From: Ehretia macrophylla
Lineage: Eukaryota > Streptophyta > Magnoliopsida > Boraginales > Ehretiaceae
DNA length: 64,000 nt
Assembly: GCA_037974665.1 (NCBI GenBank)
Contig: CM075780.1
Span: forward strand, 55,283,594-55,347,593
Direction of reading: 5' to 3'
The notes below the pieces were generated by a model that was not told where the DNA came from, searched no databases, and saw only the letters and a list, made by a program, of their open reading frames with translations. Shown one piece after another: positions 33,319 through 45,730 of this stretch (its first letter is position 1; each line of letters starts with the position of its first letter). The translations under genes were made by a program, and so were the position numbers.

Positions 33319-34720
33319 TTAGCCAGTTCGAAACTTGTTCTCTTGATTGTGAAAGGAATATTGCAATTGATTATCACTCATGGGCATGAACATCTTAAAG
33401 CTTTCTTCATCGTCCATTTTCCATAGCATATCAGGGCAATAATCCCATATAGGAGAGGCCATCGTGCTGCATGGGAAACCGCACCCTTCTAAACTAAAGC
33501 TATCGTTAACTGGTTTGATAGCGTCATCAGATCCAGGTAACTCAACGTCCTTCCATATTTCATCCATTGAATAAACCTGGGGACTTAAATCTTCGTGATA
33601 GTTAGGCTTGCTTGCACTAGTATCGAACATGTCAAGGCCCCCAGTGTCATAAAAGTTACGTTCTTTAATCTCTTTGATTTGCATGGAATCCACTGTAGGG
33701 CTGTTAGATGATGGAGAAGAAGAAGAGATACTGGACAGTGAGGATGATGATGACATAGCCTTTTTCTTCTCTTGAGCTTTCTTCCTCATATAAGTTCTCC
33801 AATAATTCTTTACCTCATTATCAGTCCTTCCTGGTAATTTGCGAGCGATTTTTGACCATCTGCAAGTAATCAACGCTATATATATTACATGGAAGCAACT
33901 AAATAGACCATAAATAATGAATAAAAATTAGTAGCTTTAGTAAATCTCGTGAAGATAACATTTTTTTTTTTCCAACCTCCATAGAGAAAGGTTCTCTTTT
34001 TATTCTCTCAAAGACCGGAAAATATCTAAGTACTTAATAGGAAAACTATTATTATTTTTTATTCTCTTCAATAATCTGAGATTTTTGTGAGTAGCTCTGT
34101 TGGACAGAAAGTGCGAAAATTAACCTTTTGCTCATTATAACACTACAATCAGCTTCTTACTTGTTTTGAGAAAGATTTTCAACTTTTTAAGTATATTCCG
34201 TTTATGGCTATACATAATATATTATAACATCGTCCGCAAATTATATATATGTCATATATAGTATGATATAAGTTAGCATATACGAATTATATAATAAAGT
34301 TAAAAAGTTTTTACCATCTTAGAAGTATAATAGACAAACATATATATATATATATATATATACTGTAAATAATCGAACCTATTTCCCCATTTGGCGTGAA
34401 GCTCAACCACGAGGCGTTCTTCGTGAGAAGTCATCTTGCCTCGTTTGAGACCAGGGTGAAGGTAATTAACCCAACGCAACCTGCAACTCTTACCTGTTCT
34501 TTTCAGACCTACAACAAAACTATGTGGTTAAAGCTAGGCTCCTTTGAAATATGATGCCATGCCCAAATAAGCCTACCTATTTTTTGTCTCCCGCCACCTT
34601 CAAACCTGAAACTTTTGCTATGAAATCCCAACGCCGATCTCCAAATAAGTTCACGTATAAAGCCAGTTGAACATCTTCTTCTTTAGTCCATGGTCCTTTT
34701 CTGATTTCCTCTTGCACCAT
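33319..34720 (-). CDS. MYB59: R2R3-MYB transcription factor, MYB48/MYB59-like
   Basis: Three exons: 34606-34720, 34379-34508 and 33319-33859, joined at GT/AG sites with phases conserved in plant MYB genes. They give a 786-bp CDS of 261 codons plus stop. Repeat R2 (residues 8-58) has Trp 11, 31 and 51. R3 (59-109) lacks the first Trp, as is usual in this family, and has Trp 83 and 102. The stretch [20 protein letters not shown] followed by RKKAQEKK is diagnostic of the MYB48/MYB59 group. Residues 118-136 are Ser-rich; the C-terminus is acidic with Trp-containing segments ([25 protein letters not shown]), a plausible activation region. The bHLH-binding signature is absent in R3. A nuclear regulator; Arabidopsis relatives act in root growth, calcium and potassium responses. 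Intron 2 holds a TA microsatellite. The MYB48-versus-MYB59 assignment is inference. Confidence 0.92.
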
Positions 34721-34813
34721 TTTCACACTATTATTTTTTTGCTCTACTTTTATTTCTCTTTTTTTGAGTGGTCACCTACTCAATGTTGTGTTGAACCTTT
34801 AGTATACTACTGA

Positions 34814-34821
34814 TATTTATA
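34814..34821 (-). promoter_or_regulatory. TATA box of the MYB gene
   Basis: Minus strand TATAAATA about 95 bp upstream of the ATG, the only good TATA word in the proximal promoter. It implies a 5' UTR of about 60 bp. Confidence 0.6.
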
Positions 34822-34829
34822 GTAGTGGC

Positions 34830-35896
34830 CTTCCTTAGTAGGAAGTCTTTGTGATGGGGATATTATTATTTTAAAATTATCGCTTGGATCGCAGCCGGAC
34901 ATGTGGTATTCGCGTGCCCAATAAACTGATAGGAGCAAGTGCATATGATGCAAGCCACTAATCAAGATAAGTGGCTGATATGTTAATGTAGCTTTCATGA
35001 CTTTGATGCCCATTTTAACTTATTAGTTTTTGTTACAATGGAGACTAAGATTATGATTAGAATTTTGAGTTTTTAATATATTATCAGATTCTTGGGTGTT
35101 TATGTTCAATTTAATTTTCATTTTATGAGAACTTTTTTCCAAAACTATTCTACAGGAGGTCGTTGTTTTGAGATATACACTTGTTAAAATTACATATACT
35201 CCAACATGAAACCGGTGGCGTTAGTCCATACAAGAATTATACTTGCTTCTATGGCTTTAATTTTTCACATATCCTATATATTAATTGAGGGCCAAATTTT
35301 GATGAAAAAGAAAAGGAAAAAAAAAAAGAAGAAAAAGAGGACTTACAAAGAGAAAAATCTAGTATTCTTCAAAAGTTAATGAAGACCTTTCCATTTTGAT
35401 ATATTGAAAAGAATAGGAAAGTTAATATCTAATGGTAGGGAAATTATATTGACATGAATAGGATGCTAACTGCATATGGTTCGCAAAACAACTCTTGAAC
35501 TACCGTCTTGGATTAACGTTGGTCCATAGGTAACACTATAATATGATGGTACAATAAATCCTTTTGCAATTTACTAGGTGAAAAAGAAAAGGAAATTAAA
35601 TGCTCGAAATTGCGGTTTGCTTCGATAAGTGGATTAAAAAGATGATATAGAAGCTGCTAGATGTTCTTCCATTTGTCCAATTTGAGGTGGTGGTAGTGTC
35701 CCTTGACTTCAGCAAAGGCCACGATGGGGAGTAGGAAAGGGACGAACCAAGAAAGGATATGCAAAGAAAGTTTCTTCTAATATATTTCATTATTCTTTGT
35801 TAACTTTAATTGGAGTTAAAAGTTCATATGACTTTTAATCAAAAGGGAGAAAGACATGTTCATCCACCACAAATCCCATGTAGAAATAGCTACTAA
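34830..35896. other. MYB upstream region, otherwise unassigned
   Basis: Presumed promoter/intergenic DNA. A GAAAAAGAAAAGG purine tract lies at 35300-35340. No second gene recognised. Confidence 0.4.
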
Positions 35897-36483
35897 GGGA
35901 CTGTTTGGAAATCTTTTCGATAATGAGTTGTTCCGATAATTGCTGTTAAAAACTGTTTTGAAAAATATGTTACCAAGAACAAGAAGACGAAAACCAATTT
36001 TATATGTTTTCATGTATTCTCAAGAATAATTTACTAAATTTATTAACTTAAAATTAAATTATTAATTAATAGATTAACAATTAATAATTTTAATTAATTA
36101 ATTTTTATTGATAACATAATTAATTAAATTAACTAGTTTAATAAATAAACTTGTAGTTCGATAAAAGAAAAAAAACAATTGCTCATGTAATTCTAAAAGT
36201 ATCTTCATTTTAAAAACTGTTGAAAATAATAAATAATATAACAAACCCCTCTCTAACAGTTTAAACTTTTAGATAAGGTGGTCACTTAATATGATATTAG
36301 AGCCTAGGTACTAAAAGGTTTTGAGTTCAAAACTCACCGAACTTTTAGATAAGATGATCACTTAACAAAACCTTATTCAAGAAAAAATTATGCTGAAACA
36401 AATTTCGTGTTCTTTGTTCTTAAAATTCATTTTAGAAAACTATTTTACGAAACAAAAGAATAAGAACATTTCCAAATAGACCC
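35897..36483. mobile_element. MITE-like TIR element
   Basis: Left end GGGACTGTTTGGAAATC, right end (inverted) GGGTCTATTTGGAAATG; about 590 bp, AT-rich, no coding frame. No convincing target duplication, so the superfamily is open. Confidence 0.55.
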
Positions 36484-36562
36484 AAACATTATTTCCATTA
36501 GTATTTTACGAAACAAAAAAATAAGAACATTTCCAAATAGACCCAAACATTATTTCCATTAG
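36441..36562. repeat. 61-bp tandem duplication at the element's right end
   Basis: The unit starting TATTTTACGAAACAAAA occurs at 36441 and 36502, duplicating the terminal repeat and flank of the adjacent TIR element. Confidence 0.9.
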
Positions 36563-36939
36563 TATTAGAAACTGTCTGACAATTGATAACTAGTTCCGAT
36601 AGCTCATTTTTGGTCTAGCCTCTTCTAGTATTTGCCATGCAACGTCCTCCTAAAAATTAAATTAGTTGGGAAATTGGTCATCTACCGAATGGCCAGCTTG
36701 CAAAATCGCAGTTCAATCGTAAATATAGAACACATATATGATTGCTTTGCTCATATGGCAAGGGTGACGACCAGCACCAAATTGGAGAGGTATGGTGTAG
36801 AACCAAAATGGGAGGCTGGAAACAATACCGGAAATGACCTGAGAAGAGATGATTGAGTACTTGAGTTACAAAAAGAAATTGGATAATGAATAAAATTTAT
36901 AAGTAGATTTTCCCAAGTAACAACCCCCTCGACACACGC

Positions 36940-38710
36940 AACATACTTATGCCCAATGCAAAAACTAACATATGATATATATCTTTCAAGTGAGTTCTAC
37001 TATTGACTCATCTTGTATCGATTATGTTGACTTATTTTGGCTTGTCAACCTAGTGTGGTAGCCTAACCTTGTCACTAACCTTTGAGGATCCAACATTGCA
37101 CAACTCATTTACGCTCAACTTGTGACAAATGGTATCATGGCTAGCTCCCTACCTCATTCAATAGGGGGCCCAACAATTAGGGGACCAACGACTATGTGGA
37201 GACAAATTGGTACTATAATACCCCACTCATTTAATGAAGGTAGAAATTTCTTTTAACTTTTAAATTTCAATAGTGATTATATTCAATATGGCTTGGAAAG
37301 CAAGTTAATGAGTGCTCTATTTTTGGACAGGGTTTAAAATAAGAGCTAGTGCACTATATATAGAAAGCTACCCCTAGTTTAACCCTCACTCTTTCTTCTT
37401 TCTATAGCTTGTCCTCTCAAAAAAGGCGAAGACTGCGAGCCTATGCCTTTCTAGTTTGTCCTTTAATCTTTCTTCTATAAGTATTGGACGTAGTTAATTA
37501 TAGTGGTTTTAGTGGTATTAATTGCATTATAGAGAGAGAGATGGTAATATCATAGCTTGAAGTACGTAGTGGGTCGAGGCTTGTATATAGGTTGGATTGA
37601 GGTAAGCGGGGCTTCCTTTGATCTCTATTTTTTTTTCTATCTTGTTCAACCCTAGTTGAGTAAATAAAACTCCCATTGTTGCTATATAGTCGTGATTGAT
37701 CCCTATAATGATTCGATGATTGATTTAGCTTGTCCTATGTGTTATTGTTGTTTTCTTGTGTGTATAGGGTGTTATTTGCTTTATACTCTTTCAAGAATGT
37801 TATTTCCTTATCGTTGCCTCCTAAGAGTTTGATGAAGTTCCCCAACTATGTTTAACTTGTGCTATGTGTTGTATATGGGTGGTTGATGATTCCTTTCGAT
37901 ATAGAGTACTGTTGACTCTATATCTCTTCTAAATATACCATACATTGAAATGCCTCAACAATGTTTCACTTCTTATTTTTATTGAAGTCTATCATGTTGA
38001 AGTCTAGTTGTTGTTTGCATGAGATTGGTCATTTGGCCATTGTAGATAGCTCATTGTTGGATTATGTTGTTGATTGAAGTGTAGCCTTACATGCTCGAGG
38101 GGTTAGTCCTTTAGACTTGTAACATTTTTTAGGTCCAGTTGGGGTGTGACAGGTATGGTGGTCTAAAAAGGCATAACTTCCCTTTGTAGGGAATGATAGC
38201 ACGTGTGGGACCATTTTTTGATGCCATATGCTTGCGATAGATATTCCTTGAGTTAGTCATCATATGACAAAGTGTGTCAAGCTTCAAGTGTGGTTGACAA
38301 ACATCTATGCAAAGACAATAAAAAATGGTTGGTAATATATGGTAGTGTAGTGATGAAAGAGTGTTGTAGTTATGTACCTTGTCTAATGTGGGATGCTCGG
38401 CTGTCAATGTATTTGCAAAGTGAAAGCTTCGTGGGCCAATGATGCGATGGTGAGCTTGTGAGGTTCGACAACAAAGATGTCTACGATGAGGAAGATTAAA
38501 TATTGGGTGGGGGAGTATGTTATGGATTGTTCTGTAGTTCCCCATCCTGAGTATCTAGAAACTTTATGCCTACTATGAACTAATATGTAAAATCTATATT
38601 TCAGGCGAGCACTAACTTATCAACCTAGTATAGTAGACTAGCTAGCGCTATCCTTAAATTTTGAAAATTAAAGTTGTGTGAGTTATTTGCACTCAATGTT
38701 TTACTTTGAT
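36940..38710 (+). mobile_element. TRIM-like small LTR element split by a solo LTR
   Basis: Direct repeats of about 190 bp (about 36940-37127 and 38518-38710) share TTTCA(A/G)G(T/C)GAG, TCAACCTAGT and the CTCATTTACGCTCAA / GTTATTTGCACTCAA block. Just inside the left repeat is the PBS-like TGGTATCATGG (37130-37140); just before the right one is a PPT-like GGGTGGGGGAGTA (38504-38517). Removing the solo LTR at 37214-38151 leaves an internal region of about 450 bp with no gene, the size of a terminal-repeat retrotransposon in miniature. The left boundary is not sharp. Confidence 0.5.
37214..38151 (+). mobile_element. Solo LTR, gypsy-type
   Basis: Starts TATAATACCCCACTC (a decayed TGTAATACCCC start) and ends GGGGTGTGACA, typical of plant gypsy LTRs, flanked by GGTAC (37209-37213) and GGTAT (38152-38156), a 4/5 target duplication. 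A TATATATAG promoter word lies at 37355-37363. No internal region or partner LTR in the window. Confidence 0.65.
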
Positions 38711-39179
38711 GAAACTAATATGGACTTCTCTCTTGTTTCATTTTTTCCTATCCCATGCCCCTACATTTCTAATGTTCATAGAGTGGAGTACGTACATACC
38801 AAAAAATGCGTATAGGCCTATTTCAATTTATTTTATTTGTATTATTTTTGGTCAAAGCCTTGTTCCGATTTATGAAAATCGTTAGTGAGACAAAGCCTTA
38901 CAACCCCTTCAATAGCAAACAAATAGTCTTTCTTTTGAATCAATCGAAAAACAAAAGAGTTAATAAGCTTGTTGTTCGGATATCTGCTACCTTAATTATT
39001 ACAACAAACTTCATCTTTAGCTTGTCCTAACCGCACAACTCTATGGTTTTATGTAAAAAAAATAAATATACTCTAACCATTTTGAGAAATTAATTACTGG
39101 TTAGGACCATGCAATATCTTAGGCTTGCAGGTTCCTTGCACTGTAATCTTTGTAATGATAGAAGATTGTATGCTTTTTA

Positions 39180-41010
39180 TTGGATACATGTTTATGATTG
39201 TTAGTATTAATGAAAGCATTCATTTCTATTCTCTATCTCATTTATGTGTAATTACTAGTATAGAGGTCCTTGAACCATAAGTGAATGACTTAGGTGCATG
39301 GTGTTCAAGCATAGAAGATCTAAGTCATAGACACTTGGTTCTAGAATCAGTTCATAACCGATTGATGGAGTTGGATGCTTCATCAATGTCTAGGTTATAG
39401 TAAGTTAGTCTCCTGTGAAGGGTAACCTGTCTTGGTCATTGGTAGGTTTCCGGACTAAGCCTCACTAGTGTGTGTGTCACACATTAAACGGGCCACTGAG
39501 GTACGATCTCTTCCAGTGGTACTATCAAAGATAGAGATCAATACATACCTTACACTGCTAAGTGATCAATACTCTTAATCTTGAGTATATGTGGATGAAC
39601 TGACAAAATCAGGTTCATGTGCTTTGATGTACTATAGGTGAGATCTCTGTTGTGGTCAACAACTCCGTGTCTTGGACATATGGGTTTGAATAGTTGGGAC
39701 GTGCGTATACAATATAGAATGCATGTCGTCGCATGACGGAATAATCACTCCCTTGTGGCTTGAGGGTCGCTCCCTAGATCAAGTAGTATATCAGATATCT
39801 GGCTTGAGGGTCGCTCCCTAGATCAAGTGTTCCATATCCAATGGATGGTTACTGAAAGGATTTAGATGTCTCAAGGAGAAGATGCAATCAAGAAAGAGAT
39901 GGTACATTGAAAGTTTTTCCTTGTTTGTTAGTGTTATATGGAGGGGTATTTTAATCATTCTACTTAGTAGGTCGTAGACAAAGGCCATAGTTAGTATGAC
40001 AAGCTTCTGCATTAAGTAGTAAACATCTTGGAGTGTACCCATGACTTTTTAGTAGAATAAGTAAGGTTGAAAAGCCTAAATGTGCTATAGGGATTAATAG
40101 GGGCATTTTGGTCTTTCCAGTTGCTAAGTTGTTTATGTCTTTTGGTCCTTCTTCTAGCCTATTTCCTTTTAGATGTTTGTTAAAGTTTCCTAATTGTTTA
40201 TTGTGTATATAAAGTTGCTAAATTAAAGTATTCAATTGCAACTAAGTATCCTAGTTAGGAGTATTTCCTATTTGGATAAGTTGAGCACAATTTGGAAACT
40301 AACAAATAATTAATTAGCGAAATAATACATGGACTAACATACTTGGGCTAAGTTGGTGCCTAGCCCACCTAGGCCATGGTCTACATGTGTAAATGAGAGA
40401 AGATGGAAGAGTTAGTGGTTTAATTTAATATGCTATTGGGCTAGCCTACTCCAAATGTGCATAGGATTAGGTTATGGGCTTGGAATCCAAATCCTATTTC
40501 TTTCAGGATTAACTACTAAGGCTATTCCATATCTATAAATAGAGTTCATTTTCCACCTCCATAATTCGCACCTTTCACTCAAGAAAAGGAAGAATAAAAA
40601 GCTCTCTATCTCTCTCTCTCTCTAGTTATTTCACACGAGTTTGGCTAAGAAAAATACAAGAGAAGAATCACACAATTCTTCATCATCTAAGAGAAAGAAG
40701 AAGGTCATAGAGGAGAATATCAAAAGTTTTTCAGGTCCTAGGCACGTAGATCTTCAAGAAACAAGTAGGTAATCAAGTTTTGTGTTTTTCATTAAGTTTT
40801 CTACGCTAAAGAGTCAAGGTAACAAAACTATCTCTTGCTAGAATTTATTCTTTATGAAATTGTTCTTACACATGTTCTTAGAGTTCTTGTAATAATTCAT
40901 CTTAGAACTTGTGGTTTGATCCTAAATTAGCATGCTATCAAGTTTTCGCTGCATTTATATGCTTTAAAATTTTTAAACACAATAGTATATCTTGGTAGCA
41001 TACACCTTCA
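39180..41010 (+). repeat. 5' LTR of the copia element
   Basis: Matches 46510-48358 from TTAGTATTAATGAAAGCATT onward. TATAAATAG promoter word at 40534-40542, followed by a CT-rich leader. Contains a local duplication of GGCTTGAGGGTCGCTCCCTA (39758 and 39801) not present in the right LTR. Ends CACCTTCA. Confidence 0.9.
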
Positions 41011-41011
41011 G

Positions 41012-41023
41012 TGGTATTAGAGC
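41012..41023 (+). other. Primer-binding site of the copia element
   Basis: TGGTATTAGAGC, one mismatch from the initiator-tRNA-Met complement TGGTATCAGAGC, one base after the LTR. Confidence 0.9.
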
Positions 41024-42820
41024 CATACCACATTGTAGTATGAATATTGTTATCTATACATGTGTAGATTATGAAGTTTAAGAACTTTTGGTGGAAGTTT
41101 TTAAGATTTCATGTTTGCTGGAATTTTTGTTTAACATATAGAGTTATGCATGTTTATGTTAAGAAACAAAAGAATTCTAGAGCAAACAAAGTTTTAGCTA
41201 TATTGATAGACAATTACATTTTTTTGCATGTTTGATTCAATATAATTAAAGTTAGATGAGTAGTTTTTGTTTTATCACGAAATTATAGGACATCTTAGAT
41301 ATTTAATTAGATATATTGAATTTATGAAAAAAGTAAAATCTAGTTTGATTTGGAAACTGAAAAAGTTTTACTTGGATTGCAAGAAACAAGGAGCAAAGAA
41401 AATAAAACAAAAAAACAAAAAAGAAATTATAGGCCCCACCCTTTTCACGCGTCCCAAAGACGCGTGGGGTAAGGGAAATTGGCCAAACCATGGTCTTTAG
41501 GACCATGGTGTTTTATTTTGTTTCAGCTTTATTTTTTGTGGTATTTGAAATTTAGTTGTGGTCAAATTTTAGAATATGGATAAACTTCAATGTCTATCTA
41601 GAAATTATAGCTATGATAACTAAATTTAATTATTTAATTATTTATTCCTATGCTTTAATATTTAAATTTAATTATGTTAGTTAAATATATGGAATATTAT
41701 GGATGCATAAAATTTTAGCACCATTAGGATTTAGAATGACAAATCCTAATAAACTTAGGTAATGGATAATTAAGAATTAATCTAGGAAAATATTAATTTC
41801 AATTAATCTTAGGATTAATTAATTATAAGAATAATTTAAAATTGGTTAAAGATAAGATTTATCTTTTAGGGCCCAATTATTAAATTAAATACCTAAGTAG
41901 GCCTTACCTAAGGTTTTAGAGACTAAAACACAATATAGGTAATATATTTTAAAGTATACTTAAAATATTTTAAATAAAAGCCTATAATATTCTAGGGAAT
42001 AAGGAACCCAAATCCATATTCTAGACGATATATTATTAGCCTTAAATTATTTAGATAAAACTTAGATTTTAAGTATTAAGGAAAAATATATGAAAACCCT
42101 TTTATTTAATAAAAATTTGAGTGGTAGAGGGGAATGGAAAACCCAAGACTCTCCAATTCCAGTTTGTACTAATAAACAAATATTACCTCGCCTTACCATA
42201 CAGTATGCTCCCTGCGGAGGTAATATTTAATTTAGACGTTAGTGGACAAACTAAACGTAGATAATAATAAGACAAGGTGATTAATGGGCTCGATCATCCT
42301 AACGGTGGAGTTCTTCACTAAAGATCACTTTATAGGATGTGGATATGAGTTACTACCCTACAGCGGGCTTAAGTCTAGGACATTCTAGGGAATATCAACT
42401 AAGGAATGATAGTTCACTCGACTCTAGAAGAAATAATTTTTAACCAAAGTAAACCTATTCTAGAGAAGCCAAATAATACATTGATTGGATTATTATTTGG
42501 ATAGTGTTTATCCAGACAAAATAACAATCCAAATGAAGCATGTGCTTGACTCAAATTTATTGCAAGTTTGGCCATCCTAAAGTTGGAGGACTTGTAGATA
42601 AATTGAGACAATGTTGTATATAGTAGTTTAAGGGCTAATTACTTAAGCAAAAAGATTAATGTGTATATATGCGTTTTTTTTTTCCATATTTACATTATAC
42701 ATGATATATTTGCATTACATATGAATGTTCTAATAATTACAATAGATATGTATCTAGAAATGTCTAGTTCTTTTTAGCCTATTGGTCATTATAATCAAGG
42801 AGAGTAAGTTAATTGACCCA
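41024..42820 (+). other. Copia leader, non-coding
   Basis: AT-rich region between PBS and gag without a coding frame. Two perfect hairpins lie at 41447-41465 and 41487-41509. Confidence 0.6.
41447..41509. other. Twin hairpins in the copia leader
   Basis: ACGCGTC-CCAAA-GACGCGT (41447-41465) and ACCATGGTC-TTTAG-GACCATGGT (41487-41509), both perfect stems with 5-nt loops, 21 nt apart. Confidence 0.85.
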
Positions 42821-42829
42821 ATATTTGTG

Positions 42830-43560
42830 GACAACAAAAATAAATTTTGGACATAGTACTCTAAGCTAATAGAATACAAGTATGTCCAAGCCCAACATAA
42901 TCCTCTAGTACTAGCTAAGTCCATACTTGACCATTAAGAGGCAGAGAGACAATGGAAGAAAGCCAAAGACATGGTTGTATGACACGTTTTGGTTTCCATG
43001 TCAGATACTCTGTGTTCTAGCATAATGACATGGATTTTACTGCCAAGATATTGACCTTATTGACTAATATAAGTTACATACCAATAAACAAGGATAGTAG
43101 CAGGGCTAATCCATCAAAGCGTTATATGCTTAGGATAATAGACCTCTTAAGACTACCAGAGTCCTTGGAGCGAAGACCAATCTTGCTAGACAAGTAGACA
43201 TGATCTTAGAGGCTCTGCCAAAATCCTTTAGTAAGTTCAAGCCCAACATGAGGAAGTTGAACATGATGCTCCAGGAGCTTATGAAGGAACTTCAAGAAGC
43301 ATAACCTATCATAGAGCTCGAAGGTCGAAGCCCATATAGCTCAGGCTTCCACTTGAGGCTTAAACCGCGAGGGAAGAAGTCTGAGAACAAGGGGAAGCAG
43401 AAGAAGGGCAAGGGGCAACGAGGTAGTAAAACTAGTAAGAACAAGAAGGTGCAAGTGACAAGCCCATAGAAAAGTACTTCAAGTGCAAAGAGAAAGCACG
43501 CTGGAAGAAAGACTATCCTAAGTACGTTGGTAATAGCAAGATAAGTACTTCCTTTAGCGT
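42830..43560 (+). pseudogene. Copia gag remnant
   Basis: Frames give SLPKSFSKFKPNMRKLNMML followed by QELMKELQEA (about 43210-43305), the conserved helix of copia gag (UBN2 type), then a degenerate zinc knuckle FKCKEKARWKKDYPK (43472-43525), in which the first and last Cys of CX2CX4HX4C are lost. Stops and shifts throughout. Gag would form the virus-like particle; this cannot. Confidence 0.75.
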
Positions 43561-43999
43561 TTTACATTGAGACACGTTTGGTAGTTGATTCTACAGAATC
43601 TTGGATAGTAGAATTAGGACCACCAGCCAGACCTGCAATTCGTTCTAGGTGTTTCAAATAACGCGAAAGCTTAAGACATGAGAGTTTGCCGTAAGAGTTG
43701 GTAGTGAGCAAAAGTATGCGCTGCTGTAGTGGGAGATGTTTTATTTACTTTAAATAAAGAAAGGATATTAGTTTTTGAACAATTGTTATTATATTCCAGA
43801 TTTTTTTTAAAATTTTAATTTCAATTTTGCAACTTTTAAAATTATAAATTATGCAGTTTTTCCATTCTGGTGTAAACACTAGTAGATATGAGAGTATAAT
43901 TTATTCCGGTAGATTACATAATAACTTGTTTCATTTATCTTCGCTGTGCAATATAGAGTATAGTAGTAATAAGAGTAAGGTTACTTAACCAATAATGCT

Positions 44000-44900
44000 T
44001 ATCTATGGCATATTGTTTGGGCCATACTGGCTTAAACAAGATTTAGAGGTTGATCAAGAATGGGCATCTTGGCCCATTAGAACTTGAACAAAGTTACCTC
44101 AGCACGAATCATGTCTTGAGGAAAAGATGACCGAAAGGCCACTTTCTTCTAAGCGACAAGAAGCCAACAAAGTATTGAAAATTGGTACACACAGATGTGT
44201 AGTACTATGAGCACACTATCTCGTAGAGGTTGTAAGTACTTCATCAGTTGTTGCAAATGATTACTCAAGATATGGATATGTATTCCTAATGCAACACAAT
44301 CAGAGTGCTTTGATTAGTTCAAAGAGTACAAGGCTGAATCGATGTAGTAATTAAGAAGACATATCAAAGCCTTTGGGTTTGATCCAAGAGGCAAAAACCT
44401 CTCAGGTGTACTCATGTAGTATCTCACACAATATGGAATTGTATCTCAGTTAACTACACCTGGGACACTCCAACAAATGGTGAAGTTGAGAGAAGAAACT
44501 GAATACTCTTAGATATGGTAATATCCATGATGAGTCATGCAACTTTACCCATATCCTTTTAGGGATACACATTTAAAACAACAGTATACATTTTGAACTT
44601 GGTTCTTTCCAAGTCAGTACCTAGAACTCCACTGGAGATGTGGACATGCCATAAACCTGGTTTGAGGTACCTCTACGTTTAGGGATGTTCAGTCTAGGTA
44701 CTAAGTAGCAATGCTATGAAGTTAGAACCAAGATCATAAATGTGTTATTTCTTAGGCTATCCTAAAGGAACCAGAGGTGGGATATTTTTATCACCCTAAG
44801 GAGTAGAAAGTGTTAATTATCACCCATGCTAGATATTTAGAAAATGATATATCGATCCAAACAGCACCAAATTCTGAGATTGCTCTAGAGGAATTTCTCC
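44000..44900 (+). pseudogene. Copia integrase remnant
   Basis: Across several frames one reads the pre-integrase end (LEEKMTERPLSS-like near 44115) and a KYFIS..DYSRYGYVFLM-like stretch (44230-44300), then the KECF/KEYKAE equivalent. This is the GAG-pre-integrase plus core order of copia pol. Several stops occur within 300 bp, and the catalytic triad is incomplete. Confidence 0.7.
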
Positions 44901-44934
44901 AAGATCTCCAAATGCACCTACACCAAATAAAGAA

Positions 44935-45730
44935 ATGAATGGACAACATGCCATAACTAATACCCTAGAACCTTGTCGTAGTGGGATAATTGTTAGACAA
45001 CCTGATAGATACTACAGGGAGTCTTTTCAGACAGACTCCATAGATCATATTGTCACTAGTTATGACGAAGCAGTAATAGACGTGGATGAAGACCAATGGC
45101 ACAAAGCAATGCAATCAAAATTAGAGTCCATGTACTCTAATAAAGTCTGGGACTTGTAGTTGCACCTGAAGGAGTAAAACCCATAGGGTGCAAATGGGTC
45201 TACAAGAGAAAGAGAAATGTGGAAGGGAAAGTAGAAACTTTCAAAGCAAGGTTGGTTGCAAAAGGATATACTCAGAAAGAAATGATCGATTATGAGCAAT
45301 AGTCATGCTCAAGTCCATAAGAATTCTCTTAGCCATAGCGTGTCATTATGACTACGAGATTTGGCAAATGGACGTCAAGACAACACTCCTTAACGAGAAT
45401 CTCGACGAGAGCATCTATATGATGCAGCCTGAGGGGATTATAGCTAAATGCCAAGAGAACATGGTTTGTATACTTAAAAAGTTTATTTATGGACTTAAGC
45501 AAGCATCACATGCATGGAACATCAAGTTTGACCAAACAGTCAAATCTTTTGGCTTTGATCAAAACATTGATGAACCATGCGTGTACAAGAAAGGTAATGA
45601 TAATGCTATTGCAGTCTTAGTCCTTTATGTAGATGACATCCTATTATTTGGGAATGATATTGGAATGTTGTCATCTATAAAGGTTTCGTTATCTACCCAA
45701 TTTCAGATGAATGACTTAGAATAAGTTAAT
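44935..45730 (+). pseudogene. Copia reverse transcriptase
   Basis: The frame at 44935-45160 ends with DEDQWHKAMQSKLESMYSNK and stops at TAG, then resumes as PIGCKWVYKRKRNVEGKVET and ARLVAKGYTQKE. A frameshift near 45300 leads into a 139-codon open stretch (45305-45724) with YEIWQMDVKT (first catalytic Asp), FIYGLKQASHAWN and LYVDDILLFGND (YVDD active site). These blocks define Ty1/copia RT. It is the best-preserved coding part of the element but has at least two stops and a shift. Confidence 0.92.

Noticed and set aside
38806-39030. 74-codon plus-strand hydrophobic frame
   Set aside because: AT-rich, no recognisable domain or conserved neighbour; likely chance.
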